From Thermicanus aegyptius DSM 12793 (GTDB lineage Bacteria; Bacillota; Bacilli; Thermicanales; Thermicanaceae), in the NCBI RefSeq assembly GCF_000510645.1, contig NZ_KI783301.1:624085-688084 (forward strand): a stretch of 64,000 nucleotides of DNA, in the 5' to 3' direction. How positions within the stretch are numbered: position 1 is the stretch's first letter; every line of letters begins with the position of its first letter. Shown here piece after piece: positions 62,912 to 64,000 of the stretch. The translations under genes were made by a program, and so were the position numbers. The notes under the pieces were generated by a model, which saw only the letters and a program-made list of their open reading frames with translations, was not told the origin of the DNA and made no database searches.

Positions 62912-64000
62912 CACTGGTCAAGTCCTAATTGTGGTGTAAATTCTCCCCTCCCCGGTGATTGCATTATGTTAACTAACCTTTCGGACGCTCTGCTGTGACT
63001 CCGCCACCTCCTTCTTCCTACGCTCCTCCCGCCAGACGTAATAGTCTTCCATGTCAAAGTACCGGTGACCAGATTGCCATTTCTCGTCAATCTCCATCAG
63101 CAAGGCACCTAGAAGCCGTATCGCCGAGTCTCGATTCGGGTAGATTCGAATCACCCGATCTCGCCTGCGAATTTCCTCATTAAGACGCTCCTGACCGTTG
63201 GTAGTACGGAGACGTTTCCTGTACCGTTCTGGCAGCTCCAGTACTGCCGTGATGTCATCAAAGCCCGACTCGAGGATATCCACAGCTTTTCGTGCTCTAT
63301 CGCTGTACTCTTTCACAACCTGCTCCATCAACAAACGGGCTGTCTTCACATCTGGCGCATCAAGGATGGCCCGCATTTTCCCATACAGCTCCTCCTGTAA
63401 ACTCTTAGGCACGGCGTCCAAGAAGTTGCGCATAAAGTGCGTTTGGCATCGTTGCCAGGTACAGCCTTGAAACTGGGTGTGTAGGGCTTTCACAAGCCCG
63501 CTGTGGCTGTCAGAGACAACGATATCCACACCATGCAGCCCTCGGTCCTTCAACCAGCCGAAAAACGCACTCCAACTGGCTTCAGACTCGCTATCCCCGA
63601 TGCGCATTCCTAGCACTTCACGGTATCCGTCTTCACCCACACCAGTAGCAATCAAAGCAGCCCTCGAGCGCACCCTGCCATCCTCACGAATCTTTAGCAC
63701 CATGGCATCCACGATCACAAAGGGGTATTCCTTGTCCTTCAGGCTTCGTTCGTTCCATCCTTGGACAACGGGGTCCAATCGTTTACAGAGCTCCGATACG
63801 GTAGACTTGGAAAACTCTTCTCCACATAGCTCCTCCGTGATAGCGGCTACCTTCCTTGTGGATACACCATTAATAACCATCTCCATCATCGCCAGTAAAA
63901 GTGCCTGTTCACTGCGCTGATAACGGGCAAAAAGCTCTGTGGAAAACTTGCCGCTACGGAGTCGTGGCACCCGCAATACCAGCGTACCGACGCGGGTCGT
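62912..64000 (-). mobile_element. IS256-family insertion sequence, one end (continues beyond the window)
   Basis: Left boundary is estimated from the transposase end plus ~55 bases containing the AT-rich stretch that precedes it; the terminal inverted repeat cannot be fixed without the other end. The element enters from the right edge of the window. Confidence 0.7.
62969..64000 (-). CDS. IS256-family (mutator) transposase, N-terminus outside the window
   Basis: The frame remains open to the window edge, and the codons there (RVGTLVLRVPRLR) are the normal continuation of the family, so about the first 60 residues are missing. DDE residues are visible: first Asp in VIVDAMVLKIRE, second in IVVSDSHSGL, and Glu in the TTNGQERLNEEIRRR region. 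GVSTRKV is a further family hallmark. The visible part is uninterrupted, so the element may be active. Confidence 0.93.
   Translation of the reverse strand, partial: TTRVGTLVLRVPRLRSGKFSTELFARYQRSEQALLLAMMEMVINGVSTRKVAAITEELCGEEFSKSTVSELCKRLDPVVQGWNERSLKDKEYPFVIVDAMVLKIREDGRVRSRAALIATGVGEDGYREVLGMRIGDSESEASWSAFFGWLKDRGLHGVDIVVSDSHSGLVKALHTQFQGCTWQRCQTHFMRNFLDAVPKSLQEELYGKMRAILDAPDVKTARLLMEQVVKEYSDRARKAVDILESGFDDITAVLELPERYRKRLRTTNGQERLNEEIRRRDRVIRIYPNRDSAIRLLGALLMEIDEKWQSGHRYFDMEDYYVWREERRKKEVAESQQSVRKVS

Overview
The window comes from a spore-forming, low-to-mid GC Firmicute of the Bacilli type. I cannot name the species. The evidence is an alpha/beta small acid-soluble spore protein, DapH plus the YkuR-type deacetylase (acetylated DAP branch), PlsY, HPr with a regulatory Ser46, a B-type RNase P RNA, Bacillus-like tRNA genes and strong AGGAGG-type ribosome binding sites. 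TTG and GTG starts are unusually common; in about a dozen genes the Shine-Dalgarno spacing clearly points to them.

Layout. 1-5.7 kb: a PCYCGC lipoprotein, uracil-DNA glycosylase, an inositol-monophosphatase-like enzyme, and a minus-strand operon (GDPD, GT4 glycosyltransferase, UDP-glucose dehydrogenase) that suggests glycolipid synthesis from UDP-glucuronate. 5.8-7.6 kb: ten tRNA genes followed by rnpB and its terminator. 7.7-14.5 kb: housekeeping genes (UgtP-like glucosyltransferase, YkuR, DapH, PlsY, an HPt protein, a soluble HtrA-like protease, a Fis-type response regulator, a Cof phosphatase). 14.6-17.3 kb: a bacterial XPB helicase paired with a divergent ThyX-like protein. 17.4-24 kb: a sensor kinase/regulator, lipoprotein and ABC-2 exporter, with the gene order of linearmycin-type resistance systems. 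24-31.5 kb: drug efflux (two MFS pumps and a BmrCD-like heterodimeric ABC exporter).

The ABC exporter is preceded by a 0.5 kb leader with a good promoter, an 8-codon leader peptide, mutually exclusive hairpins, small ORFs and an intrinsic terminator. It reads as a transcription attenuator and is, to me, the most interesting non-coding element here.

31.5-43.9 kb is an accessory nitrogen-compound catabolic island with clear decay. It holds a PucR-type regulator, an amidohydrolase, an SDR, a Tau/Ssu-type ABC importer with a frameshifted permease, an Asp/Glu-racemase-family enzyme, an amidase, and broken remnants of a CocE hydrolase, a nucleoside phosphorylase-like protein, a PucG aminotransferase, a creatininase and a FAD oxidase. 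The middle part (about 33.7-40.5 kb) has codon and base use unlike the flanks, which suggests transfer.

43.8-64 kb: a YhfC-type membrane protease, a split chromate transporter, a LacI regulator, a molybdate operon (modA, a frameshifted modB, modC) divergent from an HTH/PBP regulator with palindromic operators between them, an ascorbate-type PTS with its PRD regulator, ptsH-ptsI, the spore protein gene, a zinc-finger protein, CorA, aconitase, a polysaccharide deacetylase and, at the right edge, part of an IS256-family element.
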